From Apium graveolens (taxonomy: Eukaryota > Streptophyta > Magnoliopsida > Apiales > Apiaceae): DNA of 64,000 nucleotides. The translations under genes and the position numbers were made by a program. The notes below the pieces were generated by a model. The model worked only from the letters and a program-made list of their open reading frames with translations. It had not been told where the DNA came from and made no database searches. This document shows, piece after piece, positions 42,871 to 54,921 of this stretch (within the stretch, counting starts at the first letter, position 1; each line of letters starts with the position of its first letter). The stretch covers positions 288,846,423 through 288,910,422 of the forward strand of contig NC_133650.1 of assembly GCF_009905375.1 (NCBI RefSeq), read 5' to 3'.

Positions 42871-45800
42871 TTCATCTGAGGAATTGATCAAGGAATTTGA
42901 GAAGCTTGAAATTGAGGTCAGTATTTCAAGTATGTCTATAGATATGGTATGTGCTATATCTTTTCAACCAGAATTGTTAGAGAAGATAAGAAGATGTCAA
43001 GAAGAAATGATGAGCCATGAACAAGAATAATTGATATGAAAAGAATTAGGAATCCAAAAATATGACAAAGGGATTCTAAGATTTTCTTCCAGGATATGGG
43101 TACTCCAGGTATTCAATTTATCCAGGAAGTACAAAGATGTATAAAGACTTAAGAGAAAACTTTTGGTGGCCAAGTATAAAGAAAGAGACTGTGGAGTGGG
43201 TAAGTAAGTGTTACACTTTCCAAAGAGTTAAAGCAGAACATTAAAGGCCCAGTGGATTGATACAGCCATTGGACATTCCAGAGTGGAAGTGGGTACATCT
43301 TGCAATGGACTTCGTAATGGGATTACCGAGGAACAAAGCAAATAATGATGTTATTTGGGTTATTATTGATAGATTGACTAAGTGTGTTTCCTTCCTATCA
43401 ACGAGAGATTCTCATTGGATAAATTGGTTCAGTCATATCGGAAGGAAATTATGATTCAACACGGAGTTCCAATATCTATCATTTCAGATAGAGATCATCG
43501 ATTTAGTTCGAGATTTTGGAAAAGTTTTCAAGATTTTCTAGGAACAAAACTGAATATGAGCACTGCATATCATCCGCAGACAGAAGGTAAAGACGAAAGG
43601 ACAATTCAGACTATCAAGGATATGTTGAGAGTTTATGCTTTGGATTTTGAAGGTGTAGGATTTTATACATCACAGAAGCATGGTAAAACATTTTCTTGAT
43701 ATAAAATCCATATAATCGCATACAAATCGTGAATAAATCGAGGGATCGATTACTAAACTTTAATAGCGATCCAAGAACGATGAACGAAGATCCCTAGCAG
43801 CTGCTCCTCAATTGTGAAGCACTCCACCGGTATCCACCAAGAGATCAGAATAATGGAGGGAGGAAGAGGTTGAGAGAATTAGTTGCCTCCCTTTCTTTTC
43901 TACTTTAGAATTAGGGTTTTATTTTGGGTTGAGGCAAATGGGGTTTATAATAGTATATTTATAGGCAAAAATTTCAGCTGAAAATTTCCCCATATAATAT
44001 TATTATTATTAACCCTTTAATTGATTATTCTTATTAACTAATTAACTAATAATTAAAACATCTTTTAATCATTAATCCTTTTTCTAAACACTTTAGAAAA
44101 ATAATTCTCTCACTTGATTTAATTTCCAAAAAATTAAATTCTTAATTAATAATATTAAGAACTTTTCTTAATTAATTTATAATTAATTAAATCTCATTTA
44201 ATCAATTATTAAATTTGCTAATTAATTATTTATTTCACAAATAAATAATTACCAGCCATTATTAATTAATTCCTCCACCGTTAAAACATTCTCTTTTATG
44301 GTGTGACCCTGTAGGTTCAATATTAAGCCGGTAGTAGAAATAAATAATAATAAAACTATTTTATCATTATTTATATAAATTCTCTAATTCATTAAATATG
44401 ATTAATTAATAAATTAATTATATTTATTCTACATCGTGAGGGATACTTCTCAGCATATCGCGACTATCCGGATAATACGAATACACTGTTTGGATTACCA
44501 AGAACCTATTCAGTAAATAGTTACCGTACAATTAATTCCTTCTACCCTGCAATGTCATGATTAAATACAAGGCATGGAACTCGTGTCAAGCCTATCTTAT
44601 TTAATCATATGCTTTCCCATTCACTATGCTTAGTTCTAATTAATGTGAATTAGAAACTCCTTTCTAATTTCATTCACTCTGGCTAGAGATTCCTGAACTA
44701 GCATAAGTGGATCAGTATTGAACATTCTCTTCCTTCACTGGAAGGGGTAGATCCTTTATTGATTATACATTATCTTCATGTACAAATTCCTATACCCAGT
44801 AGAGCCCTTATTATTGTCCCTGGAGACTAAGAACTAAATCAAAGTATAGTTCAGTGTACACAAGATCACTATGATGACCTCAAGTCTAAGGATACTTGTA
44901 CAACTATCACTATGTGAACATCTGCTGACACGTGAGTGAACTCCATCAGTTGTTCAGTTGTGTGAGTCATGTTCAGTGAACTTATTCTATAATAAGCACC
45001 AACATACTAGCTATAGTGTCACCACACAAATGTCTATGAGAACAGACATCCTTCATAATGAAGCAAGCATATTATGTACCGATCTTTGCGGATTACTAAT
45101 TACCAGTTAGTAATCCTACGATCAGGAACTATTTAAGTTCAAAGTTATAATCTTTTAGGTCTCATTATTATGATCTCATCATAATCCATAAAAAAGCTTT
45201 ACTCTAAACTATGGTATATCTTATTTAAACACTTAAATAGATAAAACCCGCAATAAAACAAAACAAGTCTTTTATTAATATCAATGAAATCAAAACAGAT
45301 TACATAAAAGTTATTCCTAAATCATCATACATGATTGGACTTAGGACACATCTCTTTCAGAAGGCAGTTGGGATGAACATCTACCTTTGGTCGAATTCTC
45401 TTACAATAACCGCTACCATGAAAGTATCGGAATGCCACCGTACGAAGCTCTATATGGTAGAAGATGTAGATCTCCAATTTGTTAGGCTGAAGTTGGTGAA
45501 AGAAAGATTTTGGGTCCATAATTGAATGAATAGACAAAAAAAAGTAGAACTTATTCAGAAAAGGTTAGTGGCAGCTCAAGATCGACAACGCCAGTATACT
45601 GACCCTGCCAGAAAAGATATTGAATTTGAAGTTGGAGAAGCAGTATTATTAAAGATTTCACCTCGGAAAGGCTTATCTAGATTTGGGAGAAGAAAGGAAA
45701 GTTAAGTCCCCGTTATGTTGGACCTTTTGAAATTTTGAGGCGTGTAGGAAAAGTGGCACATGAGTTAGCTTTACCACCACACATGCAGCATATCCACGGT

Positions 45801-46038
45801 GTGCTCCATGTGTCCATGTTAAAGCGTTACTTTCCTGATTCTAATCATGTAACAGAGTATGAGCCAATTATAATTCAGCCAGACCTGTCTTTTGTAGAGC
45901 AACCGGTGCAAATTATATACCGGCAGGAAAAAGTGCTTAGAAATAAGTCTGTAGCTTTAGTACGATGTTTGTAGAGGAATCCCAAGGTTGAATAGTCGAC
46001 CTGGGTTTTAGAAAGTGAAATGTTATCTAAGTATCTTT
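42871..46038 (+). pseudogene. Gypsy2 integrase with chromodomain-like tail, split by a solo LTR
   Basis: The first half reads to [18 protein letters not shown] (43,560-43,620) and then GAAGG at 43,649-43,653. The frame resumes after the insertion at 45,360 with the sequence expected next (LVEF...NN, then the GPFEILRRVGKVAHELALPP region near 45,720). The C-terminal tail (VRCL, stop, RNPKVE, stop, STW) resembles the Tekay chromodomain remnant. Several stops and a frameshift near 43,390 make it non-functional. Confidence 0.88.
43654..45359. mobile_element. Solo LTR (1706 bp) inserted in Gypsy2 integrase
   Basis: Starts TGTAGGATTTT, ends CTCTTTCA, and is flanked by the 5-bp direct duplication GAAGG (43,649-43,653 and 45,360-45,364). 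The interrupted integrase reads on correctly across it. There is no internal repeat, primer site or coding sequence, so it is best read as a solo LTR left by LTR-LTR recombination, probably in minus orientation (TGAAAGAGATG start and AATAAA near 45,270). AT-rich between 43,990 and 44,430. Confidence 0.85.
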
Positions 46039-46079
46039 AGTTGTTTTCCTAAAATAGATTTTGAGGACAGAATCCAGTT

Positions 46080-46092
46080 AAAGGGGGAAGAA
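46080..46092 (+). other. Gypsy2 polypurine tract
   Basis: AAAGGGGGAAGAA just before TGTAATAATCG, the start of LTR B. Confidence 0.88.
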
Positions 46093-49000
46093 TGTAATAA
46101 TCGAAAAATTTATGTACATATTTTGTGATATGTATAATAAATATTCTCTATTAAATTAAATTTTAAATGTTTTACCCTAATTTATTGTGTAGTAGGTATT
46201 AATTTTAGTCCTGGAAGGACCAGGGAATTTTTCTAATAATTATTGTGTGTTTAAATGCAATTATATGAATCGATTCGTAGTCTGGACGTGTATCAGATTA
46301 CGTTTCTTCCATGTTACGTGTTAAAACTTGTTTTATGATTGTCTGTGCGTATTATCGTTATTTTTGGGATTTATATTAAATTTTGAAAGTATTTTGGTTT
46401 CCTAAAAGTTATCGGACCGGGACCCTACTGGGACGTAAAAGCCCACAAAATTTGTACATCTATTTTTATAAAATCAAGGACTCTCCTAACAGTCCGTGTT
46501 TTCGTATTTTTTGAAATGTACATAATTTTTGGGGAATTTTGACAAAAATATTGTATTTATCTATAAATTATTATTTTAACAGCTTTTTCCCGTAAATTAT
46601 TATTTTTCGGGCTTGTGATTTAAATTAAATGAAAAAAGGGTACCGCTTTGAGATTTATTGGGACCGTATGTGTAAATATAAATATGTCTCGTATTTATCT
46701 GGTTTCAGTCAGTGCATATCCTCAGCAAACAAATATCTATCAGTTTCTTTCATTTTATTTTTAGTTTTTAGTTTTCGAAATACCGAATTTAAAGAATCAA
46801 GCTTTCTGATCAAACCAATAATCTGTTGATTGTGTTTTTAGTACTGTGCGAAGCTTGCATCGAGACGATCAATTTCATACCAAAAACATCGAGTAATGTT
46901 GAATAATCTTGATTTTTTTTTACTTCTTTAATTTTTTTTTAAGTTTGAATGATTATTTGATTGTTTTATGGATTGATTATTGTTCTTGAGGTCATAAGGA
47001 TCAATTTAGTATATAGATATGTTCATGGTCCCGTTTTAGTAAAAGTCGAATTTCTTGTTTTTTTAGTTTTTTGATTTTGAATTTCTAGATTTTACGGAGA
47101 TTGTTGGTTGATTTTGATCCTAGGAATAGTTTGTTCGTTATTTGAGCTTTAAATTCATATGTGAATCATTGAATATGGTTTATAATCGACTCAGTTCGAT
47201 TTTTCCGAATGGTTCATCGGAAAACTTAAGTTTTTGGCCGAAGATCACGACTCCAGTGGTGTCATGTGGTTTCTGAGTTGATGGAAGTGCTGCAGGTGTA
47301 TCATAGGATTGTTATGGGTTTTAAAACTCGTCGAATCGAGTTGTTTTGATCAAGAAATGGGGTGGTCGGAATCCGGACAACCCGCCGGATTCTGGGTTCT
47401 CCAGTTTTCGGTGAATTCTTCACCGACCCGGTTACTTTCTTGATGACCCGTTTGGGTCCAAGATTCAACCCGAGTTTGATCTTCCCAGCCCTGTACTCCA
47501 ATTCAAAAAAATATTTCTGGAAATTACTTTTTAAATTTAATTCAAAAATTCAGTTTTAAATTCTAAAAATTCATTTTAATTCCAAAATAAATTTGGTTAA
47601 TTATTTTAAAAATTAACTGAATTATTTTAAATTCTAAAAATTATCTTCTTTTATTATTTTCAAAAATCTAGATTTGTTTTAATTATTTATAATTTATTTT
47701 AATTAATTATATATGATTTATTTAATTGATTAATTCATTTAATTATTATTTTATTTATAAATAGTCAAATAAAGTATAATTATTCATAATAAAGCCAAAT
47801 AATTCTTAAAAATTATTTTAAACTTTTTATAATATATTTGAGCATTTAAAAATTAATTAATATCATTATTAATTAATTTATTCTTATTTTAATCATAATA
47901 AATATACCGTTCATCCGTTCAATACGAAACGAACGTATTTAGACTCAGAAAAATATTCCGCTTTCGTTAAAATTACTTTCGAGAACCAAATCCTTTTGTA
48001 TCAAAAGGTCATTTATTTTAAAAATCATTCTGAGTCAAATACTTATTGAAAAATTCCTATTTTGACCCGATTTTAGTTTTAAAAACACTGAAACCTATCT
48101 TTTAACGATCCGACTTATATGTTATGTGCATAACATGAGGACGTGCTATGTGATATGCATGTTATCTGTTTACAGCTTTCGATTCCATGATTAGATAAAC
48201 GATCGGGTAGACGCTGGGTCGTATAGACGTCATTCGAGTTTTATATGGTTTATTAAATAAATGCATTTGATTTATAGAATCAAGTAGGCAAGGTTAAATC
48301 CAGTCTTTGCATATCAGGCAAGTACCCCCATCCTATTCCAATTTCAGAATAGAAAAATGGTATATACTTGAGATTGATATTGTTGTTAGGTAAATTCTTT
48401 TGATACAATACTTTTGAATACTCTTAAATTTTTTGAGTTAGATAATTCTAGTAATTGTTCTACTAGAATATTGATCTTATTCCTGATAGATAGTAAATAA
48501 ATATGCTATCTCATTTTACTCTATATAGTGGAACGTGATATTGATATTTAGCGATAACTAATTTTACTAGTTATCTCGCCATCAGTTGTTGATAGGATAT
48601 CGATTGATTCGATTCTTTTATGAAAGAAAAATATTTATATGAGATGATGTGTAAGTGACCTGGACGGACGGTCTAGCATTACAATACAAGAAATTTGATA
48701 TTTACTTACCAATATTAAGGGTAGGTAAATGTAATCTATTGGTAAATAAAGAATTTTACCTACCAATATATGATTGGTAAACATTGGCAGATAAAAGTTT
48801 AGAGTCTTTCCCTACAAATACTAATATTGGAAGGTAAAAGTATTACATGGACCCTACAACATGAATAATCTTAATTATCAATAATTGTATATTTGTTGAT
48901 GTGTATTATCCATGTGGCATCTCTTTATTAGATAGTGTGGTACCTTCTTGTGGGACCTTCACACCGCGCATATGGCAACTCATTGGCGCTTATTTTAAAA

Positions 49001-50180
49001 CTTTATGTCATATTATTTTATTTTAATTTCAGTTTTCTAAGCTAGTTTAAATTTTTTATCTACAACATAAAGAAGGAAATAAAAATAATTCGATAATAAA
49101 TTGATATATACAATACTGTCATACAAATACAAATGAGATCCAACAATACAATGTTGGTTACACCATTGCAGAAAACTTTTACTATATCTGTTGTATTACA
49201 AGAATTACATCTTATTCATACTACATGAACATTTGTAATCAATGATAAATGAGGTTAGCCATTAGTGAATACTAATGGCTATGCATATATTTGTCCTTCC
49301 TAGCAATGCTTTTGCGGAAGCTATAAACAAAAAGCTATAAACGAATTAAACGTCGATGACATTATTGAGCTATCACATTTAAAACTAATCATTAAGAAAA
49401 ATCAAAATATATCAAATTTTGAACATCACAAGTATTTATAAAAAATAAATATTAGTACATATTAGAACAAAAATATTGAAAGTCGACCTCGTGTACTCAC
49501 CATGATGAGCTTAACACTAACCAACATTCACATTACCATTATCTTCATTTCTGCATACAATAACTTAAATGAATTATCAACAGGTACAAGTTTAATTAAA
49601 TGTAGAAACAGATAACCAAAATTATATCAATATGGCACATAGATAAACGAACCTCTGGCATGAGAGTCGTGTATCACTTGACTAGCACTACAAGAAAACA
49701 GGGCAAAACCGACCGGACATAACCGACCAACGTCGATTTGGCCACCTTAAAAATGACCGACGTCAGTGGTCGGTTATATGCCAATTAAACGACACTGTAT
49801 CGATGACGTGGCACACATAAAACCGACCATCCACTGGTGGTCGGTTTTAATAAAAAAAATGACACCGTTTTACCGATGTGTCACTTTTAAAACCGACCAC
49901 CTACATGTGGTCGGTTATATCCACAAATTCTGCAGGTTAAAACCGACCATATCTGGTGGTCGGTTTTGTAGAATAATAAAAAATTAATTTAAAATACAAA
50001 AAAAAGTACCCGTTACAGAGAAAACGGTGTCGTTTTATTCTTCTGCCTAAAACGGACCGCTGACGGTCAGTTTTAACCTATTTTTTTAATTTTTTTGTTA
50101 TATTCCTCATTTCTTGATTTTGGACAAAAAATTAAAAAGACACAAGTGATTGAGGATTGAAGTGGAGGTGTTTTAGAAAA

Positions 50181-50460
50181 TTGTAAGTTCTTTCCATATT
50201 TTGTAATTAATGTGTGTGTGTGTTTATGTTGGCGTAAGTATTAAATGTTGTTGTATGTATTTAATATTTTTATTTTTTATATAATGTTTGTTGTGAGAAT
50301 TGAAGTTTGGTAGTAGATAATTTGTAAGTTAGTTTCATTTATTGTAATTATAGTGTGTGTGTGTGTGTGTGTGTTTTATGAAATACATGAATAATTATGA
50401 GATTAATGATAAATTATTTGTTAAATATGTTTTTTTTTAATTTTAAAAAATATTATTATA
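50181..50460 (+). other. 5'-UTR intron of the CACTA transposase, with two GT microsatellites
   Basis: A donor GTAAGTTC near 50,182 and an acceptor TATTATAG ending directly before the ATG (50,462). GT repeats lie at about 50,209-50,222 and 50,351-50,374, each following a similar GTAAGTT...TGTAATTA segment, so the intron contains an imperfect duplication of about 142 bp. Confidence 0.5.
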
Positions 50461-50461
50461 G

Positions 50462-51342
50462 ATGGAAACCATTGATCGAAGTTGGATTGGTAATCAATTG
50501 CAAAGAGATAAAATTTCATTGACCCCGGAATATAGAATTGGTGTAGAAATTTTCTTAAAATTTGCTAGCGAAAATGGAATGGAAGATGGTACAATGAAGT
50601 GCCTGTGTAAACGTTGTAAAAATTTGAATTGGTTAAAGATTGATGATGTTAGATTTCATTTTCTCGCTAAAGGGATGCTTGAGGGTTATACCGTGTGGAC
50701 GTCGCACGATGAAAAAATAGGAAGAAAACGTAGTCGAACATCACATCACCGTTATTGTGTTCGGAAACCTTCGAAAGTAGAAGAACCGGTAGATTTGAAT
50801 GCGATGTTACATGATTTAGCCGTGAAAATTATCAATTTTATGGAACTACGGATACGGGAACTATGAATGTAGAAGAAGCTCCAAATGATAGTGCTAAAAA
50901 ATTGTACGAGGTTATGGTTGAAAATGGAGCACCTATTTATCCCGGCAATACAAAGTACACAAGATTAAGCTTTACCACCAAATTATTGGAATTCAAAAAT
51001 AACTCGCATTGTAGTAATAAAGCTTTTGATAGTTTGCTTAAACTTCTTACGGATGTGTACAAAAATAGAGATGTGAAAGATGGAGAAATAAGTCATCCCG
51101 CGGATGGAGAAGAGTGGAAAAATTTTGACCGTCGGTATCCTTCATTTGCTCAAGAGATTCGTAACATAAGGCTCGGTCTTGCGACCGATGGTTTCAACCC
51201 TTTCGGCCCTACCGGGAAAAAAACATACTGTGTGTGGCCCGTGGTGATAGTTGTCTACAATCTTCCACCATCGATGTGTATGAAAAAGCCTTATATGTTC
51301 ATGACCGATATAGCTCCGGGTCCAAATAGACAAGTGTTATAG
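50462..51342 (+). pseudogene. CACTA transposase (TNP2-type), truncated and frameshifted
   Basis: The first 134-codon frame is the transposase-associated domain (DRSWIGNQL, FLKFASEN, CLCKRCKN, HFLAKGMLEGYTVW), with its CxxC-type cysteines. After a frame change near 50,830-50,865 the second frame (to 51,342) continues with the linker and the start of the tnp2 domain (HPADGEEWKNFD, LGLATDGFNPFG, VVIVVYNLPPSMCMKKPY). It stops at PGPNRQVL, losing most of the catalytic domain; full TNP2 proteins are about 800 residues or more. It cannot be active but could bind element ends or make small RNAs. Confidence 0.9.
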
Positions 51343-53635
51343 ACATAACCGACCACCTATGGTCGGTTATGACTTAGTGACGTGGCAACACGTGTGCACA
51401 CGTGTTGCCACGTGTACACAGTGACCCCATATTTGAATAAAATGCCCGGACACATAACCGATCACTATGTTGGTCGGTTATGAGGGTTAAACCCGACCAA
51501 AAGTCATAATCGACCAGGCTAAAACCGACCATGCCCTGTGGTCGGTTATGTCCTATTTTCTTGTAGTGTAGAGGGGGATATACCTGTAATTAGAGAACTC
51601 TATTTTAGAGAATTTATCTTTTTAAGAGAAAAAAGATAGCAATGCCCATTCATTATTCCGATGTCGAATATATATTGACACACACGTCCCAAAAGATAAA
51701 TGCAGGAGGTCAGGGCCCAGGGCCTGTTTACATCAACTGTTTACTAGAAAAATTTTCTAAGAAAATTGGAAAAACAAAAAATATGTTCACATACAATATT
51801 TTTAAAACAAAAAACTGAAAAAATAGAAAACACGATTTTCCGTGTTTTCTAAATTATAACTACAAATATGAAAAGGGTGAAAAAATGTTTTCTAAACTAG
51901 AAAAGTGAAAAACACGTTAAACACCTAACCGGCTTGGATCTCTCATATAGAAAAACATTTTATATTTTAATTATTTTTAACTTTATATGGCCCATTAACA
52001 ATGTTTACTTAGAAAATTAAAAAAAAGTAGTGAGTAAACGACCAATATATTACTAACTTAACTTATGGAACTTATAAATTTTCAACCTATAATACATATT
52101 TTTAAATTTAAAAGTATAATACATATTTGTAATAAAAAGTTTCAAAATAGTTTAATTTAATAGTTATTTTGTTAGTTTGATTAATAGTAAGAGAAAAATG
52201 GAAAAAATTTCTACAATCCCCAAAATTTTCTAGCCATTGATTCACTCTCCAGTTTTAGTGATTTTATTTACAATATAAGGAATATTATACTTTTGAATAA
52301 AAAAAATTACATTTTCTCATAAAAATTATTAATATATAAAGTAAGATAAAGTTGACAAAAATTGCATTTTAGAAAAATATGCCGAGAATTTATCATACTC
52401 TAAGTTTAGAAAAGTCTATGAATATTTAGCTTCTAATAAAGATTTAGGCTTACTAATTTTCTTATATTTTGTACATGTTTTTTCATAAAAATAATAAAAC
52501 CAATGCTTGTAAAATATACTTCAGTGGTCCAATTTATCATAAGCCTACAGAAAAACTGATAAAATATGGGGAGGGTAATTACAAGTTTACTGTAAATGAT
52601 GAAGTGGATAAACCGGAAAGGAAAAATCATGTGGTACATATGTACGTGTTTTATTAATGTACTAAAAATTCCTATTAATTCATTGTAAAATACTTAATCA
52701 GTCCGATTATTGAAATGAGATGAATTTTATAAATATTTAATATATTTTTGAAATGAGATAATTTTGTAAATATTTAATATTTTGTATATTGCAAATAAAT
52801 TATTAAATATAAAATATAATTTTAACTAAATTTAAATAACTATATATATTACATAGATTATTAAACAAAGAAAATAGATGTATTGAATTAAATATAATTA
52901 AAATTTAAAATGAATTACACTTTTTTCACAATCCCGATTAATCGTAAATCGATAACTCAACCTATTAGTTCCCATTAACCCACTTTTATAATATTAGTTT
53001 TATTAAATGATACAATAGCAATAATAAGATAAATGACAGATTAGTTTGATCAGCTAAGCTGGCTTATGAACAGGTAAATGAGCGGGGAAGATACGTCAAT
53101 ATGACAGGTCATCAAACATAACCTACTAAAAAGTTCAATATTTTGGCGACGGAAATTTGAACGGCACATTATGTTTTATAATAATTTATATATTATGTTC
53201 TATAATAATTTATATCAATTTAATATTTATTTTTGAAAAGCTAAACTTTACTTACCATTAACTTTTATAATTATTTATTAGTAGGTTATATTTACTTTTA
53301 CCTACTAATATATATTGGAGACAAAATATTGGTAGGTAATACAAGATTTCTTTTAGTGTTAGGGCTTTGTATTAACTGAAATATGTTTAATATAATTTTA
53401 TCCTTGGCCACAGTGTGCCTTTTTATTTAAGTAGATACCGGTTGTGTCCGACATGTAGCTTTTATTTGAGTACTAGTGTTTGGGACATGAATTCTACGAA
53501 TCATGATCCAGCCTATCACAATTGTTGATCAGCATCTGATAGTGCATCCGCCTGAATATTTTGATCCCAATCTCAAACTTAGTGCTTACTGTTTTATAAG
53601 TTTATATAGCTTCAGGTACTGTTCAAATATCATTG

Positions 53636-53807
53636 ATTATCTATTGTTCTTTCTTTATCAGCATAATACCTGTTGTTATCACTTCGAGCATATATTTTAT
53701 ACTGCTTGTTGAGCATTTCATATTATCTATTGTTCTTTCTTTATTAGCATAATACTGTTGTTATCACTTCGAGCATATATTTTATACTGCTTGTTGAGCA
53801 TTTCATA
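53636..53807 (+). repeat. 86-bp tandem duplication in LTR B
   Basis: Two adjacent copies (from ATTATCTATTGTTC at 53,636 and 53,722, ending GCATTTCAT). LTR A has a single copy, so the duplication arose in LTR B alone. Confidence 0.85.
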
Positions 53808-54243
53808 GCTCATACTAGTTTTAATGTGCTGATCTTTCAGAGAGGGCTTGAGATGCATCGCTTGTTGCATACTACTAGGAAGAAGGTGCCTCTTGTGCAT
53901 CCTCAGATCTTAAGGTTCCAGGTGCCCTAGCAGCATCAGGTAGGATTTGGGAGTTGGTGTAGTTTGTGAATTAGTTTGTAGTGTAATAATAAATGTGAAC
54001 TGTTTTCTAAAACTTATTAGACTTTTGAGGATTAGCGTAACTTCATATAGAGGTTATCCTAATCAGATTAGTAGTTGTAATAACTAATGGTTTGATATAG
54101 TGTATGTTTCATATTATAACCTGTACTCGATCCATATGCATGTAGGGGTCATAAATAGTATTTTAATTCCGCTTTGTAAATTAATTTATTGTTTAGCAGT
54201 TAGTGACCCCCAAATCTAGACCTCGAATTTGGGTGGCGTCACA

Positions 54244-54846
54244 TGTTGGTATTAGAGTTACAGATTATGGTCATTGAACTAGACTTAGGAGTTGTCTTAT
54301 TTAAGTTAGAGAAAGATCACAAGAGATAAGTATGTGTCTAACTCATATCGAGTTCAGTTCAGACTATTGAATATAGTCTTTGGTTATAAGTTCAGATTTC
54401 ATATATGTGAGCTGTGATGTGATTCTAGGAGGAGCTTATGGAGGAGGATAGTTCTGATGAGACTGGTTACACTGGTGGATGGGTAGGACCCCCATCCCTT
54501 TCATCAAATTCATAGGAGTTAGTTCAGAGTGAGCCTATGATAGGAGTTACAAAGCCTAGAGTTGAGATGCCGGCAGACCCGATAGTTGAGATGGTTCAAG
54601 AGGTAGTGGCAGACCTAGAGCAAGTTAGAGTGGCTGAAAGGGCAGTTCTGTTTGTTCATACGGAGGTTGCTGTGGATATCTCTGAGGCTGGTGAGACTCG
54701 TGTCATGAGGATCATGGAAGAGGCTCGTATGGTCGTGACTAGAGAGGTTGTTCATGTTGGGACCAGGCATACCCGGGGGCAGAGTCCCGCGACCTCTATA
54801 GCTTCAGTTACTTCGAAGGGCCCAACGGTAGTGGCTCATAGCGTAG
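54244..54846 (+). mobile_element. Gypsy2 second leader with leader ORF
   Basis: Follows LTR B: a primer site TGGTATTAGAG (54,247), then leader sequence parallel to 29,923-30,233. It is cut at about 54,846, where LTR-end sequence begins, so gag, pol and most of a third LTR were deleted. Confidence 0.8.
54438..54846 (+). pseudogene. Gypsy2 leader ORF upstream of gag, broken
   Basis: Starts at the ATG of MEEDSSDETGYTGG; a TAG comes after 25 codons, beyond which the frame stays open and reads as an acidic, Val/Glu-rich, helical protein (VEMVQEVVADLEQVRVAE, then a basic part, VVTREVVHVGTRHTRG). The first copy (30,102) starts the same way. It sits where Gypsy1 has its 170-aa ORF but the sequences are not clearly alike. 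No known domain. Its 3' end is lost in the deletion. Confidence 0.5.
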
Positions 54847-54921
54847 TCCGCTGTGTATATTATTTTATTGTTGAGCAGTTATGTCCCCTAAATCTAGACT
54901 CCGGATTTGGATGGCTTCACA
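54847..54921 (+). repeat. Gypsy2 LTR C, last about 75 bp
   Basis: Matches the terminal part of LTR A and LTR B (TTGAGCAGTTATGTCCCC, AAATCTAGACTCCGG) and ends GGCTTCACA, directly beside Copia2 coding sequence. It marks the true right edge of Gypsy2. Confidence 0.82.

Larger units (their letters stand above)
49686..51568 (+). mobile_element. CACTA (En/Spm-type) element with truncated transposase, nested
   Basis: 1883 bp with terminal inverted repeats starting CACTACAAGAAAA at both ends (about 29 bp, three mismatches) and a TAG target duplication (49,683-49,685 and 51,569-51,571). Subterminal zones are packed with AACCGACCA and TGGTCGGTT in both orientations. It carries a 5' exon, an intron and the first part of a tnp2-type transposase: an internal deletion derivative of an autonomous element. 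Confidence 0.93.
48682..53358. mobile_element. CACTA-type element in LTR B, non-autonomous
   Basis: Left end CAATACAAGAAAT, right end (inward) CACTAAAAGAAAT, then TACCTACCAATATT-type subterminal repeats at both sides. Flanked by TTA (48,679-48,681 and 53,359-53,361), the 3-bp duplication of CACTA elements. LTR A reads straight through this point (GCATTAGGGCTTTG), which proves the insertion. Apart from the nested element it has about 2.8 kb of AT-rich sequence and no credible gene; the 68- and 62-codon frames near 52,450-52,650 look incidental. Confidence 0.85.
46093..54243 (+). repeat. Gypsy2 LTR B (full length, with nested CACTA elements)
   Basis: Starts TGTAATAATCG after the polypurine tract and ends GGCGTCACA before a primer site. 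Without the CACTA insertion (48,682-53,361) it is about 3.47 kb, like the Gypsy1 LTRs. It joins the gag-pol copy on its left to a second leader on its right, so it served as 3' LTR of one unit and 5' LTR of the next. A short ORF at 46,629-46,829 is not credible. Confidence 0.88.

Noticed and set aside
43654..45359. A complete small LTR element (TRIM) instead of a solo LTR
   Set aside because: No internal direct repeat, primer site or polypurine tract was found between its TG and CA ends.
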